The notes beneath the pieces were generated by a model. The model did no database searches and was not told where the DNA came from. It saw nothing but the letters and a program-made list of their open reading frames with translations. This document shows positions 1-12,800 of a stretch of DNA of 64,000 bases, in pieces (position 1 is the stretch's first letter; the number at the start of each line of letters is the position of its first letter). The position numbers were made by a program, and so were the translations under genes. The stretch is from NCBI RefSeq assembly GCF_026151205.1, contig NC_087076.1:744001-808000 (forward strand), read 5' to 3'. The DNA comes from Bolinopsis microptera. Taxonomy: Eukaryota > Ctenophora > Tentaculata > Lobata > Bolinopsidae.

Positions 1-70
1 GCGAAATACTAAAATGGCCCGCTGCCACGTGTCTCAATTTTTCCCAAACAAATAAGGAAATGATATTAAT

Positions 71-370
71 TTGAATAACCGCGTCCGCAAATGCAAAATG
101 ATACCGAGAATGAAATCGGTCGCTCGCTTTTCCCATTCATTCACGGCTTACTCGGACACGGGCTTATTATTCGTGACACCTCAAATCTTTAAGTTTGTCA
201 GAACGGACTCGACGATCATTCCATTTCCTTTGGGGACTCATAAGAACGCAAATCATATGGACATGGTGGACGCGGAGTATTGGGTAATCGACGGCACCTT
301 CAAATCTGAACATTTAATTTCATATTTAAATTCCATCAGGTTGGTTGCCACTTGCCATACATTGTTTTGA
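71..370 (+). pseudogene. ORF fragment, possible MULE-type transposase remnant
   Basis: This is a 99-codon open frame whose C-terminal part reads D-A-E-Y-W-V-I-D-G-T-F-K. That resembles the W-x-x-D-G-T-F-K signature at the start of MULE transposase domains. Nothing else in the frame supports the assignment, and the frame ends where a dispersed repeat begins near 365. No start context or splice sites identify a live gene. It could equally be a chance frame in AT-rich repeat DNA. Confidence 0.2.
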
Positions 371-470
371 CCATTGTTAATGATCTGGCCCGGCGCGCGC
401 TACTTCGTAGCACGTGCCATCGAAAAGAAAACCAAAAGCGGCGCGCGCTACTTCGAAGAAATTTAGACGA
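365..470. repeat. Dispersed repeat copy (inverted partner at 54711-54790)
   Basis: The stretch contains ccattgttaatg, then cccggcgc and gctacttcgtagcac, then a second gcgcgcgctacttcgaag. The same blocks occur in reverse complement and the same order near 54711-54790. This marks two diverged copies of one dispersed element. Its full ends were not determined. Confidence 0.45.
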
Positions 471-1812
471 ACGTATAAACGTACATCCGTCAAGCCATTG
501 TTGCGACATAAACAACAAAGATCGAGTTATACTTGTTCGGTATTGCGAAATACTTTGGTAATGGTATTTTCACTGTTTGGTAGTAATAATGATATTGAGT
601 AATTTTGTATTACTATTAGTAGTTGTACAGCAATACTAATGGGACTACTGCAGACCCTCTACCGGCCAAACCTTGTTAACAAAGCCGCAGTCAAGGTACG
701 GTGAACGGTAGTTAAAAGCGCTTAAGGGACATAAATCAAAGTGGTATAGCAACATCATGTAGTGGACATCTTGAGAAATGAGTTCTAGGTAGAATGTAAG
801 GTTGCTCCTTCATAAATCGTCTTTTTCTCCGATAATAAGTTGACATCAAGTCTTGAAAATTATTCGAGAAGAATCTCGAATAATTTAGTTTAATTACAGC
901 GTCCCATATGGCTATCTAAACTGCAAACCCTATCCAATTCCATTGCTGAACACGGCCTTTATCTTTTCCGACGAGTGGGATCATCAATAACGAGGTCTGG
1001 TGACATCCTCTGGATCAGGCCGAGGTCTATAAGTGTTATCGGGATTACTTCTGTAGTAGTTGTACAGCAATAAAATGATGTCACCATTTTACCTAGTCAC
1101 ACAGACATCGAACGCTGTAAGAAGATGATGCGATCAAACCGCGTTAATTTGTTTTACTTTTATTCATAGAAAAATATAATAGGGATCTTTCATATTGTGT
1201 TCCATACATGGAGCGCTTTTTCACGCCACTGCTGACTGCTTTATACTATTACGATAGACACTATCTTACAAAATAAGAAACAGAGGGAGAAATGCTGTTG
1301 TGGGACGAGGAGAGCGTTCCCCTCCAAAGGAAAGAGGTTGAACTAAATATTATGTTACTAATTAAATTATCATTCAATTTCCGTATCTGGTTTGGAATTT
1401 GGCTGTCTTAAATCTTAATAGATTCTATCAGCCTATCAAAAAGGAAGTAAGTATTTTGAATTTGATAATTACAGTTACAAAGCAACAATTAACATTTAGC
1501 CTAAGAATTGAGATTCAACATATTGATGTCTTCTGTTTCATAGAGTGGGTTATATGACTGTGTGACATTATCATATCCTCCGGATTAGCCATAATCATAT
1601 TAAGTTATTATGCTATTGAGTCTCGTTTGATGATTCTTTCAAACAAAATTCTGTAAAAACCTTGATTCAGTGATCACGATGCTAACAAGGTTAGTAGATA
1701 CTAAGATACGTACTATCACGACTCTTACTAAAACTGGTAGGTATAAAGCCTAAACTACATATTCTCTGTAAGTTTATATAGCTTTATAATTAATATCTGT
1801 TTAATTAAAAAA
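471..1812. other. No gene recognised
   Basis: This is AT-rich sequence with no convincing exon, RNA gene or tandem array. Short open frames at 414-602 have no recognisable content. The first exons of gene A may lie here or left of the window, but none could be supported. Confidence 0.5.
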
Positions 1813-2167
1813 TTAAATTTTGAAAACTGATTGAGTTGTTACAATTTTAATGAAATCAATTCCGCGAATATCGCGAACCAAGATACGGGCAATTACTTTT
1901 TGTGGTCTTTTCGCCTTCGACTTACGACTTAGGGCGGCTTCAACGTCCGAACAGAGATAGTTTTTTTCTTCAAATCTGTCTATCCAGCATGAGTTTGTTA
2001 ATCTCCTTGCTGTCGTCAAGCACCGTGTCCTTCCGAAAGATGTCAATATATGTGAGGTGTGGTCTTCCCCTTCGACGATGTCCTTGAAGGGGTTCCCAGA
2101 AGAGAAGTTGATGACTCAGAAGTTCTTCATGTCTGGCTAAATGACCTGCGAGTCTCAGTATCCACAT
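1813..2167 (-). pseudogene. LINE reverse-transcriptase C-terminal relic
   Basis: On the minus strand an open frame reads L-R-L-A-G-H-L-A-R, then W-E-P-L-Q-G-H-R-R-R-G-R-P. This is the typical tail of non-LTR retrotransposon polyproteins, where a GH-x-x-R motif precedes an RRGRP motif and a terminal DR-x-x-W-like segment. The frame shifts near 1970-2046, where a second frame continues. It is a truncated, decayed copy without visible 3' poly(A). The family is a guess; the retrotransposon nature is fairly clear. Confidence 0.55.
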
Positions 2168-2617
2168 TTAAATTGATTAAAGTTAAACCCATGAATTTTA
2201 AAGAAATCTATATTGGAAAAATCACTGTGAAAGTATTGCTAGGATTCCATCGAAAAACCACGTAGAAAAGTATTCTACATTAAATTTAATGAAGCAAAAT
2301 GACAAAAAGAACACCAGAACTAAAAGTTTAAGTATATACGAATATAGTGCCCCCAATTCTCTCGAAGTGACTTGAGCGTAACAAAAGCGTGGCAATCTGT
2401 AAAACTTGATTTAATTGATAATTGATAATGCAAGCCTCGATCACGCGTGTAGTGCATCACTCCTGATGCTTGAAGGATAATGTACTCTAAATATCTTAAT
2501 AATTTCTTCTAGTCTAAATGACCCGAGGCAAATAACTGCGAAATAGAAGTTGTACTTCGCTTTAAGGGCGGTGACTAATTCTCGAACTTGAGTCATATAA
2601 ATCGGTATAAATAACGG

Positions 2618-2695
2618 GGTCCGGACTCTACGGCGTAACTGTAAGACTCTACGGCTCTATTAGGGTTGGAGTCTTACGCCGTAGAGTCCCGGACC
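2618..2695. repeat. Foldback hairpin, arms about 21 nt
   Basis: The left arm (2618-2638) and right arm (2674-2695) are reverse complements apart from one inserted base. They share the core ggactctacggcgtaa. The loop is about 35 nt and repeats part of the arm (gactctacgg). It looks like a small foldback or MITE-type insertion. Confidence 0.8.
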
Positions 2696-2722
2696 GGCCG
2701 GACCCATAAATAACATATAATT

Positions 2723-2752
2723 ATTTACTGGGCCGCGCTCAGCCTGTCATTC
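2723..2752 (+). repeat. Dispersed 30-bp block, inverted copy at 52026
   Basis: These 30 bases are the exact reverse complement of 52026-52055 (core ggccgcgctcagcctgtcat). The identity shows a relatively young dispersed repeat present in both orientations about 49 kb apart. Confidence 0.75.
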
Positions 2753-3092
2753 CGCCTAATCTTTAGTGATTAGTCATTGGTCAAAAATTCAGTAAAAACT
2801 GTAACATTTTGGTAAAGGAAACGGCAGAAAAGCTTCTATTCAATTTCAAAAATACTTAAAAATATTTCCTTCTATTTTGGTGATTTTCCGTGTATCAAAG
2901 CTTTCTTTGGTAATTTAGCTTTCAGTAACTCAATCGTGTGCCATACACAGTGAGCCCATTAAAAAATCTTACGTACGAGAGATACTGATAGGACGGCGTA
3001 AATTTTGTTTTTAAGCTTTTTCAAAATTTGATAAATTACTGCACATGTAAAAATTGGGTATGAATCTGATCTAAATCAGTGTATTTTTTGGA

Positions 3093-3300
3093 CAATGGAC
3101 GCTGATTCCGAATCACCCCTATGACGTAGGGTAAAAATGCTTCCCTGGAGAGTTAATATGGACAAAAAACCGTTTTGGTCACGTGACAGGCTAGTAAAAC
3201 ATGAATTCGATTGTTTAGGGCTCGGGTTAGGGTTAGGGTTGTGGTAAGAGTTATGGATAGCTTCGGTGTTATGGTTAGGGTTGGGATTAGGGTTTCCGTT
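3093..3300 (+). repeat. Dispersed repeat with telomere-like tracts
   Basis: It begins with ggacgctgattccgaatcac, followed by a tagggt-aaaatgc block, a cacgtgac block and several (g)gttaggg motifs. The same sequence of blocks occurs at 51593-51870. The TTAGGG-like tracts are short and degenerate, so this is not a chromosome end. Confidence 0.65.
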
Positions 3301-3470
3301 TATGTAAAACCGTTTTGTACGGCTGCAAAACCATAAAAACCAGAGTCACGTGAAATTTTTGGGCGAGCAAATTAGTAAAAGCCAAAAATTCCTTATTGTT
3401 GACTAATTTTGACAAAACAACCATTTTATCAGCTCCATCAGTCAACTCTAAAGCATGATTAGTCTAGTTA

Positions 3471-3834
3471 CCCTCGTGTTACCCTAGTTACCCTAGTTAC
3501 CCTAGTCTTACCCTAGTTACCCTCGTGTTACCCTAGTTACCCTAGTCTTACCCTAGTTACCCTCGTGTTACCCTAGTTACCCTCGTGTTACCCTAGTTAC
3601 CCTCGTGTTACCCTAGTTACCCTAGTCTTACCCTAGTTACCCTAGTCTTACCCTAATTACCCTCGTGTTACCCTCGTGTTACCCTAGTTACCCTCGTGTT
3701 ACCCTAGTTACCCTAGTCTTACCCTAGTTACCCTAGTCTTACCCTAGTTACCCTCGTGTTACCCTAGTTACCCTCGTGTTACCCTAGTTACCCTCGTGTT
3801 ACCCTAGTTACCCTAGTTACCCTCGTTGCCCTCG
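3471..3834. repeat. 20-bp tandem array, about 18 copies
   Basis: Alternating gttaccctag and ttaccctcgtg-type half units form an array that resembles degenerate CCCTAA repeats. It ends about 30 nt before the acceptor of the first recognised exon of gene A at 3865, so it probably lies in the preceding intron. Confidence 0.85.
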
Positions 3835-3864
3835 TGACCTGTCTTTAACTGCTCTAACTGACAG

Positions 3865-6800
3865 GGCAAACGAGATCGTGACGAAAACAGTCAAGTTGGT
3901 GCGGGGTCCTCAGGGATATGGCATGTACTTGCGAGAGGTAAGTTGGTGCGGGGTCCTCAGGGATATGGCATGTACCTGCGAGAGGTAAGTTGGTGCGGGG
4001 TCCTCAGGGATATGGCATGTACTTGCGAGAGGTAAGTTGGTGCGGGGTCCTCAGGGATATGGTATGTACTTGCGAGAGGTAAGTTGGTGCGGGGTCCTCA
4101 GGGATATGACATGTACTTGCGAGAGGTAAGTTGGTGCGGGGTCCTCAGGGATATGACATGTACTTGCGAGAGGTAAGTTGGTGCGGGGTCCTCAGGGATA
4201 TGACATGTACTTGCGAGAGGTAAGTTGGTGCGGGGTCCTCAGGGATATGACATGTACTTGCGAGAGGTAAGTTGGTGCGGGGTCCTCAGGGATATGACAT
4301 GTACTTGTGAGAGGTAAGTTGGTGCGGGGTCCTCAGGGATATGGTATGTACTTGCGAGAGGTAAGTTGGTGCGGGGTCCTCAGGGATATGGTATGTACTT
4401 GCGAGAGGTAAGTTGGTGCGGGGTCCTCAGGGATATGACATGTACTTGCGAGAGGTAAGTTGGTGCGGGGTCCTCAGGGATATGGCATGTACTTGCGAGA
4501 GGTAAGTTGGTGCGGGGTCCTCAGGGATATGGCATGTACTTGCGAGAGGTAAGTTGGTGCGGGGTCCTCAGGGATATGACATGTACTTGCGAGAGGTAAG
4601 TTGGTGCGGGGTCCTCAGGGATATGACATGTACTTGCGAGAGGTAAGTTGGTGCGGGGTCCTCAGGGATATGGCATGTACTTGCGAGAGGTAAGTTGGTG
4701 CGGGGTCCTCAGGGATATGACATGTACTTGCGAGAGGTAAGTTGGTGCGGGGTCCTCAGGGATATGACATGTACTTGCGAGAGGTAAGTTGGTGCGGGGT
4801 CCTCAGGGATATGGCATGTACTTGCGAGAGGTAAGTTGGTGCGGGGTCCTCAGGGATATGACATGTACTTGCGAGAGGTAAGTTGGTGCGGGGTCCTCAG
4901 GGATATGACATGTACTTGTGAGAGGTAAGTTGGTGCGGGGTCCTCAGGGATATGGCATGTACTTGCGAGAGGTAAGTTGGTGCGGGGTCCTCAGGGATAT
5001 GGCATGTACTTGCGAGAGGTAAGTTGGTGCGGGGTCCTCAGGGATATGGCATGTACTTGCGAGAGGTAAGTTGGTGCGGGGTCCTCAGGGATATGGCATG
5101 TACTTGCGAGAGGTAAGTTGGTGCGGGGTCCTCAGGGATATGGCATGTACTTGCGAGAGGTAAGTTGGTGCGGGGTCCTCAGGGATATGGCATGTACTTG
5201 CGAGAGGTAAGTTGGTGCGGGGTCCTCAGGGATATGGCATGTACTTGCGAGAGGTAAGTTGGTGCGGGGTCCTCAGGATATGGCATGTACTTGCGAGAGG
5301 TAAGTTGGTGCGGGGTCCTCAGAGATATGGCATGTACTTGCGAGAGGTAAGTTGGTGCGGGGTCCTCAGGGATATGTCATGTACTTGCGAGAGGTAAGTT
5401 GGTGCGGGGTCCTCAGGGATATGACATGTACTTGCTAGAGGTAAGTTGGTGCGGGGTACTCAGGGATATGGCATGTACTTGTGAGAGGTAAGTTGGTGCG
5501 GGGTCCTCAGGGATATGGCATGTACTTGCGAGAGGTAAGTTGGTGCGGGGTCCTCAGGGATATGACATGTACTTGCTAGAGGTAAGTTGGTGCGGGGTAC
5601 TCAGGGATATGGCATGTACTTGCGAGAGGTAAGTTGGTGCGGGGTCCTCAGGGATATGGCATGTACTTGCGAGAGGTAAGTTGGTGCGGGGTCCTCAGGG
5701 ATATGGCATGTACTTGCGAGAGGTAAGTTGGTGCGGGGTCCTCAGGGATATGGCATGTACTTGCGAGAGGTAAGTTGGTGCGGGGTCCTCAGAGATATGG
5801 CATGTACTTGCGAGAGGTAAGTTGGTGCGGGGTCCTCAGGGATATGGCATGTACTTGCGAGAGGTAAGTTGGTGCGGGGTCCTCAGGGATATGGCATGTA
5901 CTTGCTAGAGGTAAGTTGGTGCGGGGTCCTCAGGGATATGGCATGTACTTGCGAGAGGTAAGTTGGTGCGGGGTCCTCAGGGATATGGCATGTACTTGCG
6001 AGAGGTAAGTTGGTGCGGGGTCCTCAGGGATATGGCATGTACTTGCGAGAGGTAAGTTGGTGCGGGGTCCTCAGGGATATGGCATGTACTTGCGGGAGGT
6101 AAGTTGGTGCGGGGTCCTCAGGGTTATGGCATGTACTTGCGAGAGGTAAGTTGGTGCGGGGTCCTCAGGGATATGACATGTACTTGCGAGAGGTAAGTTG
6201 GTGCGGGGTCCTCAGGATATGGCATGTACTTGCGAGAGGTAAGTTGGTGCGGGGTCCTCAGGGATATGGCATGTACTTGCGAGAGGTAAGTTGGTGCGGG
6301 GTCCTCAGGGATATGGCATGTACTTGCGAGAGGTAAGTTGGTGCGGGGTCCTCAGGGATATGGCATGTACTTGCGAGAGGTAAGTTGGTGCGGGGTCCTC
6401 AGGGATATGGCATGTACTTGCGAGAGGTAAGTTGGTGCGGGGTCCTCAGGGATATGGCATGTACTTGCGAGAGGTAAGTTGGTGCGGGGTCCTCAGGGAT
6501 ATGGCATGTACTTGCGAGAGGTAAGTTGGTGCGGGGTCCTCAGGGATATGGCATGTACTTGCGAGAGGTAAGTTGGTGCGGGGTCCTCAGGGATATGGCA
6601 TGTACTTGCGAGAGGTAAGTTGGTGCGGGGTCCTCAGGGATATGGCATGTACTTGCGAGAGGTAAGTTGGTGCGGGGTCCTCAGGGATATGGCATGTACT
6701 TGCGAGAGGTAAGTTGGTGCGGGGTCCTCAGGGATATGGCATGTACTTGCGAGAGGTAAGTTGGTGCGGGGTCCTCAGGGATATGGCATGTACTTGCGAG

Positions 6801-9800
6801 AGGTAAGTTGGTGCGGGGTCCTCAGGGATATGACATGTACTTGCGAGAGGTAAGTTGGTGCGGGGTCCTCAGGAATATGGCATGTACTTGCGAGAGGTAA
6901 GTTGGTGCGGGGTCCTCAGGATATGGCATGTACTTGCGAGAGGTAAGTTGGTGCGGGGTCCTCAGGGATATGGCATGTACTTGCGAGAGGTAAGTTGGTG
7001 CGGGGTCCTCAGGGATATGACATGTACTTGCGAGAGGTAAGTTGGTGCGGGGTCCTCAGGGATATGGCATGTACTTGCGAGAGGTAAGTTGGTGCGGGGT
7101 CCTCAGGGATATGGCATGTACTTGTGAGAGGTAAGTTGGTGCGGGGTCCTCAGGGATATGACATGTACTTGCGAGAGGTAAGTTGGTGCGGGGTCCTCAG
7201 GGATATGGCATGTACTTGCGAGAGGTAAGTTGGTGTGGGGTCCTCAGGGATATGACATGTACTTGCGAGAGGTAAGTTGGTGCGGGGTCCTCAGGGATAT
7301 GGCATGTACTTGCGAGAGGTAAGTTGGTGCGGGGTCCTCAGGGATATACCACGAGAGGTAAATACCACTACCAATACAGTACTACAGTAGTAAGTAGTAC
7401 TATATTAAAGTGGGTTTTTCTATTTTATTTTTGACACGACGTATTGACATTGTTTATATGAAATTTGTGAAACTTTAAAACCAGTGTGCCTTCAGTTTCA
7501 ATCCTTATTTACATGATATTTGGACACAATCTTTATTTTCAGGCGTGTTCAGTGGATAAAATAGCAAGCTTCGTGCCAACAGAAACCAAACCAAGCACTC
7601 AGCTAATAATAGACTGCGATAAAGGAGGTGTTGCTGAAGGAGCAGGGCTACAAGCAGGGGACTTCATCATTGAGGTAAGGGCTACAAGCAGGGGACTTCA
7701 TCATTGAGGTAAGGGCTACAAGCAGGGGACTTCATCATTGAGGTAAGGGCTACAAGCGGGGGACTTCATCATTGAGGTAAGGGCTACAAGCAGGGGACTT
7801 CATCATTGAGGTAAGGGCTACAAGCAGGGGACTTCATCATTGAGGTAAGGGCTACAAGCGGGGGACTTCATCATTGAGGTAAGGGCTACAAGCAGGGGAC
7901 TTCATCATTGAGGTAAGGGCTACAAGCAGGGGACTTCATCATTGAGGTAAGGGCTACAAGCAGGGGACTTCATCATTGAGGTAAGGGCTACAAGCAGGGG
8001 ACTTCATCATTGAGGTAAGGGCTACAAGCAGGGGACTTCATCATTGAGGTAAGGGCTACAAGCAGGGGACTTCATCATTGAGGTAAGGGCTACAAGCAGG
8101 GGACTTCATCATTGAGGTAAGGGCTACAAGCAGGGGACTTCATCATTGAGGTAAGGGCTACAAGCGGGGGACTTCATCATTGAGGTAAGGGCTACAAGCA
8201 GGGGACTTCATCATTGAGGTAAGGGCTACAAGCAGGGGACTTCATCATTGAGGTAAGGGCTACAAGCAGGGGACTTCATCATTGAGGTAAGGGCTACAAG
8301 CAGGGGACTTCATCATTGAGGTAAGGGCTACAAGCAGGGGACTTCATCATTGAGGTAAGGGCTACAAGCAGGGGACTTCATCATTGAGGTAAGGGCTACA
8401 AGCAGGGGACTTCATCATTGAGGTAAGGGCTACAAGCAGGGGACTTCATCATTGAGGTAAGGGCTACAAGCAGGGGACTTCATCATTGAGGTAAGGGCTA
8501 CAAGCAGGGGACTTCATCATTGAGGTAAGGGCTACAAGCAGGGGACTTCATCATTGAGGTAAGGCTACAAGCAGGGGACTTCATCATTGAGGTACAAAAA
8601 TTTAGAGGAAGCTAATTAATTAGAGTTGTTACCCAATTTATTAGACTCTTGCTTTCAGGTAAATAACGAAATGTGCGCAGTTGCAAAACAATTCAGGCCT
8701 GTTTTGCCTGTTGTATTTTATACCCCAAATATTGCGTCGACCTAACGTTCAACTTCAACTTCAAGTGGACGGGATAACAGTGGAGTTACCACCTACGAGT
8801 GAAAACTGAGAGGCGCGCCACCTCTCAGTTTTCACTCGTAGGTGGGAACTCCACTGTTACTGGATACACAAATGTGCTGTTTTTCAGGTAAATAACGAGG
8901 ATGTGCGCAAGAAGCCTCACACAGAGCTACTCCTCTTAGTTGGGTCTTTACAGACTGAAGTTTGTCTGAAAGTTGTCCACGTCCCCAAGTTCAAGATTCT
9001 CTCATTCGAAGCTAAGAAGTTCAGAAAGGAGAAGAAAGAGGAACAAAAAGTTTCTGATACTCCGACCGGAGATAAGGTTCGACATTTTAACTGCAGGGTA
9101 CCCTGTAGTTTTAACTATGTTTTTGTTTTTACAGGAGAAAATAAAGTAAATGTGTAGACTGTAGAACTATAAATATAATAACGTGGGAACAGATCAACTC
9201 CTTTAATTAAAACTACATTCTGTTACTATAGAGATAGCAGGAGCTGTTATATAGATCTTATTTACTTACTTGTTATATAGTTATATCCACTAGCGAGCTC
9301 TTTTTGTTATATACACCGACAAAACTACAAATGAGGCACAATAACACACTGTCATTTGATATTCCTCGGTGTTTGTGCATGGTTTTAAGACCCGTTGAGA
9401 GTTTGTGCATTATAGGTGGTAGTTACTAACAAGTGTCGCCCTCCCACTGTAACGAACCCTGCTGAGGCTCACTCCGATCATCTCACAGTTAACCAGGTTA
9501 TTATCATCTGCAGCTACTTATCCAGTACTTCTCATCACACAGTGCACACAGTGCAGTCTATTTAGTGCACACAGTGCAGTCTATTTAGTGCACACTGTGC
9601 AGTCTATTTAGTGCACACTGTGCAGTATATTTAGTGCACACTGTGCAGTCTATTTAATGCACACTGTGTGCAGTCTATTTAGTGCACACAGTGCAGTCTA
9701 TTTAGTGCACACAGTGCAGTCTATTTAGTGCACACTGTGCAGTCTATTCAGTGCACACAGTGCAGTCTATTTAGTGCACACTGTGTGCAGTCTATTTAGT

Positions 9801-12800
9801 GCACACTGTGCAGTATATTTAGTGCACACAGTGCAGTATATTTAGTGCACACTGTGCAGTCTATTTAGTGCACACTGTGTGCAGTCTATTTAGTGCACAC
9901 AGTACAGTCTATTTATTGCACACTGTGCAGTCTATTTAGTGCACACAGTGCAGTATATTTAGTGCACACTGTGTGCAGTCTATTTAGTGCACACAGAGCA
10001 GTCTATTTAGTGCACACAGTGCAGTCTATTTAGTGCACACAGTGCAGTCTATTTAGTGCACACTGTGTGCAGTCTATTTAGTGCACACAGAGCAGTCTAT
10101 TTAGTGCACACAGTGCAGTCTATTTAGTGCACACTGTGCAGTCTATTCAGTGCACACAGTGCAGTCTATTTAGTGCACACTGTGTGCAGTTTATTTAGTG
10201 CACACTGTGCAGTCTATTTAGTGCACACTGTGCAGTCTATTTAGTGCACACAGTGCAGTCTATTTAGTGCACACTGTACAGTCTATTCAGTGCACACAGT
10301 GCAGTCTATTTAGTGCACACTGTGCAGTATATTTAGTGCACACTGTGCAGTCTATTTAGTGCACACTGTGCAGTCTATTTAGTGCACACAGTGCAGTCTA
10401 TTTAGTGCACACTGTGTGCAGTCTATTTAGTGCACGCAGTGCAGTCTATTTAGTGCACACAGAGCAGTCTATTCAGTGCACTCAGTGCAGTCTATTTAGT
10501 GCACACTGTGTGCAGTTTATTTAGTGCACACTGTGCAGTATATTTAGTGCACACTGTGCAGTCTATTTAGTGCACACTGTGCAGTCTATTTAGTGCACAT
10601 AGTGCAGTCTATTTAGTGCACACTGTGTGCAGTCTATTTAGTGCACGCAGTGCAGTCTATTTAGTGCACACAGAGCAGTCTATTCAGTGCACACAGTGCA
10701 GTCTATTTAGTGCACACTGTGCAGTCTATTTAGTGCACACAGTGCAGTCTATTTAATGCACACTGTGTGCAGTCTATTTAGTGCACACTGTGTGCAGTCT
10801 ATTTAGTGCACACAGTGCAGTCTATTTAGTGCACACTGTGTGCAGTATATTTAGTGCACGCAGTGCAGTCTATTTAATGCACACTGTGTGCAGTCTATTT
10901 AGTGCACACAGTGCAGTCTATTTAGTGCACACAGAGCAGTCTATTTAGTGCACACAGTGCAGTCTATTTAGTGCACACAGTGCAGTCTATTTAGTGCACA
11001 CTGTGCAGTGTGCAGTCTATTTAGTGCACACAGTGCAGTCTATTTAGTGCACACAGTGCAGTCTATTTAGTGCACACAGTGCAGTCTATTTAGTGCACAC
11101 AGTGCAGTCTATTTAGTACACAGCTTTACTCGCAGTGTTCCAACAAGGACGGGGTTCCAAACAATTCTAATTATTTCTTATGAATGATAATCAGCTAAAG
11201 TGTAAATGAGGCGCTGACTCTACACTCCGGAGATATAACTACACTACTACAGTATCTGGTGATTAACTCTACACTAATTACAAACATTATACTAATATAC
11301 TTATAGCAGCTGCTAGTAGAGTATCTGGTGATTAACTCTACACTAATTACACTAATATACTTATAATAGCTGCACAGTGCACCAACTATGGGTAAATACT
11401 ATTGCGATGTTCTGATTATGTCCAGCAACAATCTATCTGCCAAATATAGACAAACAGCTGAATTGTTATACACATAGAATTGGATCTGATTACAGGGTTA
11501 ATTGGAGCTGATTACAGGGTTAATTGGAGCTGATTACAGGGTTAATTGGAGCTGATTACAGGGTTAATTGGAGCTGATTACAGGGTTAATTGGAGCTGAT
11601 TACAGGGTTAATTGGAGCTGATTAAAGGGTTAATTGGATCGTATAACCTGCTGTGTGCATGATCCTCCGTACTATAATTTTGCAGATGGAGCCGTTATCA
11701 CTTACAGTCCAAACCCTATTGTACAAATTGTAAGGTTATGTCTAATTTGTAAAGGAAGAACACAAATAGCTGTATTATCTCCTCCTCTTTTTAGACAGGT
11801 ATAATAGCTGTTATCTCCTCCTCTTTTAAGACAGGTATAATAGCTGTTATCTCCTCCTCTTTTTAGACAGGTATAATAGCTGTTATCTCCTCCTCTTTTT
11901 AGACAGGTATAATAGCTGTTATCTCCTCCTCTTTTTAGACAGGTATAATAGCTGTTATCTTCTCCTCTTTTTAGACAGGTATAATAGCTGTTATCTTCTC
12001 CTCTTTTTAGACAGGTATAATAGCTGTTATCTTCTCCTCTTTTTAGACAGGTATAATAGCTGTTATCTCCTCTTCTTTTTAGACAGGTATAATAGCTGTT
12101 ATCTCCTCCTCTTTTTAGACAGGTATAATAGCTGTTATCTCCTCCTCTTTTAGACGGGTATAATAGCTGTTATCTCCTCCTCTTTTTAGACAGGTATAAT
12201 AGCTGTTATCTCCTCCTCTTTTTAGACAGGTATAATAGCTGTTATCTCCTCCTCTTTTTAGACAGGTATAATAGCTGTTATCTCCTCCTCTTTTTAGACA
12301 GGTATAATAGCTGTTATCTCCTCCTCTTTTAGACGGGTATAATAGCTGTTATCTCCTCCTCTTTTTAGACAGGTATAATAGCTGTTATCTCCTCCTCTTT
12401 TTAGACAGGTATAATAGCTGTTATCTCCTCCTCTTTTAGACAGGTATAATAGCTGTTATCTCCTCCTCTTTTTAGACAGGTATAATAGCTGTTATCTCCT
12501 CCTCTTTTTAGACAGGTATAATAGCTGTTATCTCCTCCTCGTTTTAGACAGGTATAATAGCTGTTATCTCCTCCTCTTTTTAGACAGGTATAATAGCTGT
12601 TATCTCCTTCTCTTTTTAGACAGGTATAATAACTGTTATCTCCTCCTCTTTTTAGACAGGTATAATAGCTGTTATCTCCTCCTCTTTTTAGACAGGTATA
12701 ATAGCTGTTATCTCCTCCTCTTTTTAGACAGGTATAATAGCTGTTATCTCCTCCTCTTTTTAGACAGGTATAATAGCTGTTATCTCCTCCTCTTTTTAGA

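Noticed and set aside
3216-3834. Chromosome-end telomere
   Set aside because: TTAGGG-like tracts are short and degenerate, and genes lie on both sides of similar tracts (also at 51770).
3894-7360. CRISPR array
   Set aside because: Units are contiguous without unique spacers, and the setting is a eukaryotic intron.
9134-9146. Possible 11-nt microexon acag|GAGAAAATAAA|GTAAAT after gene A exon 3
   Set aside because: It would break the phase-0 junction that joins exon 3 to exon 4 cleanly.
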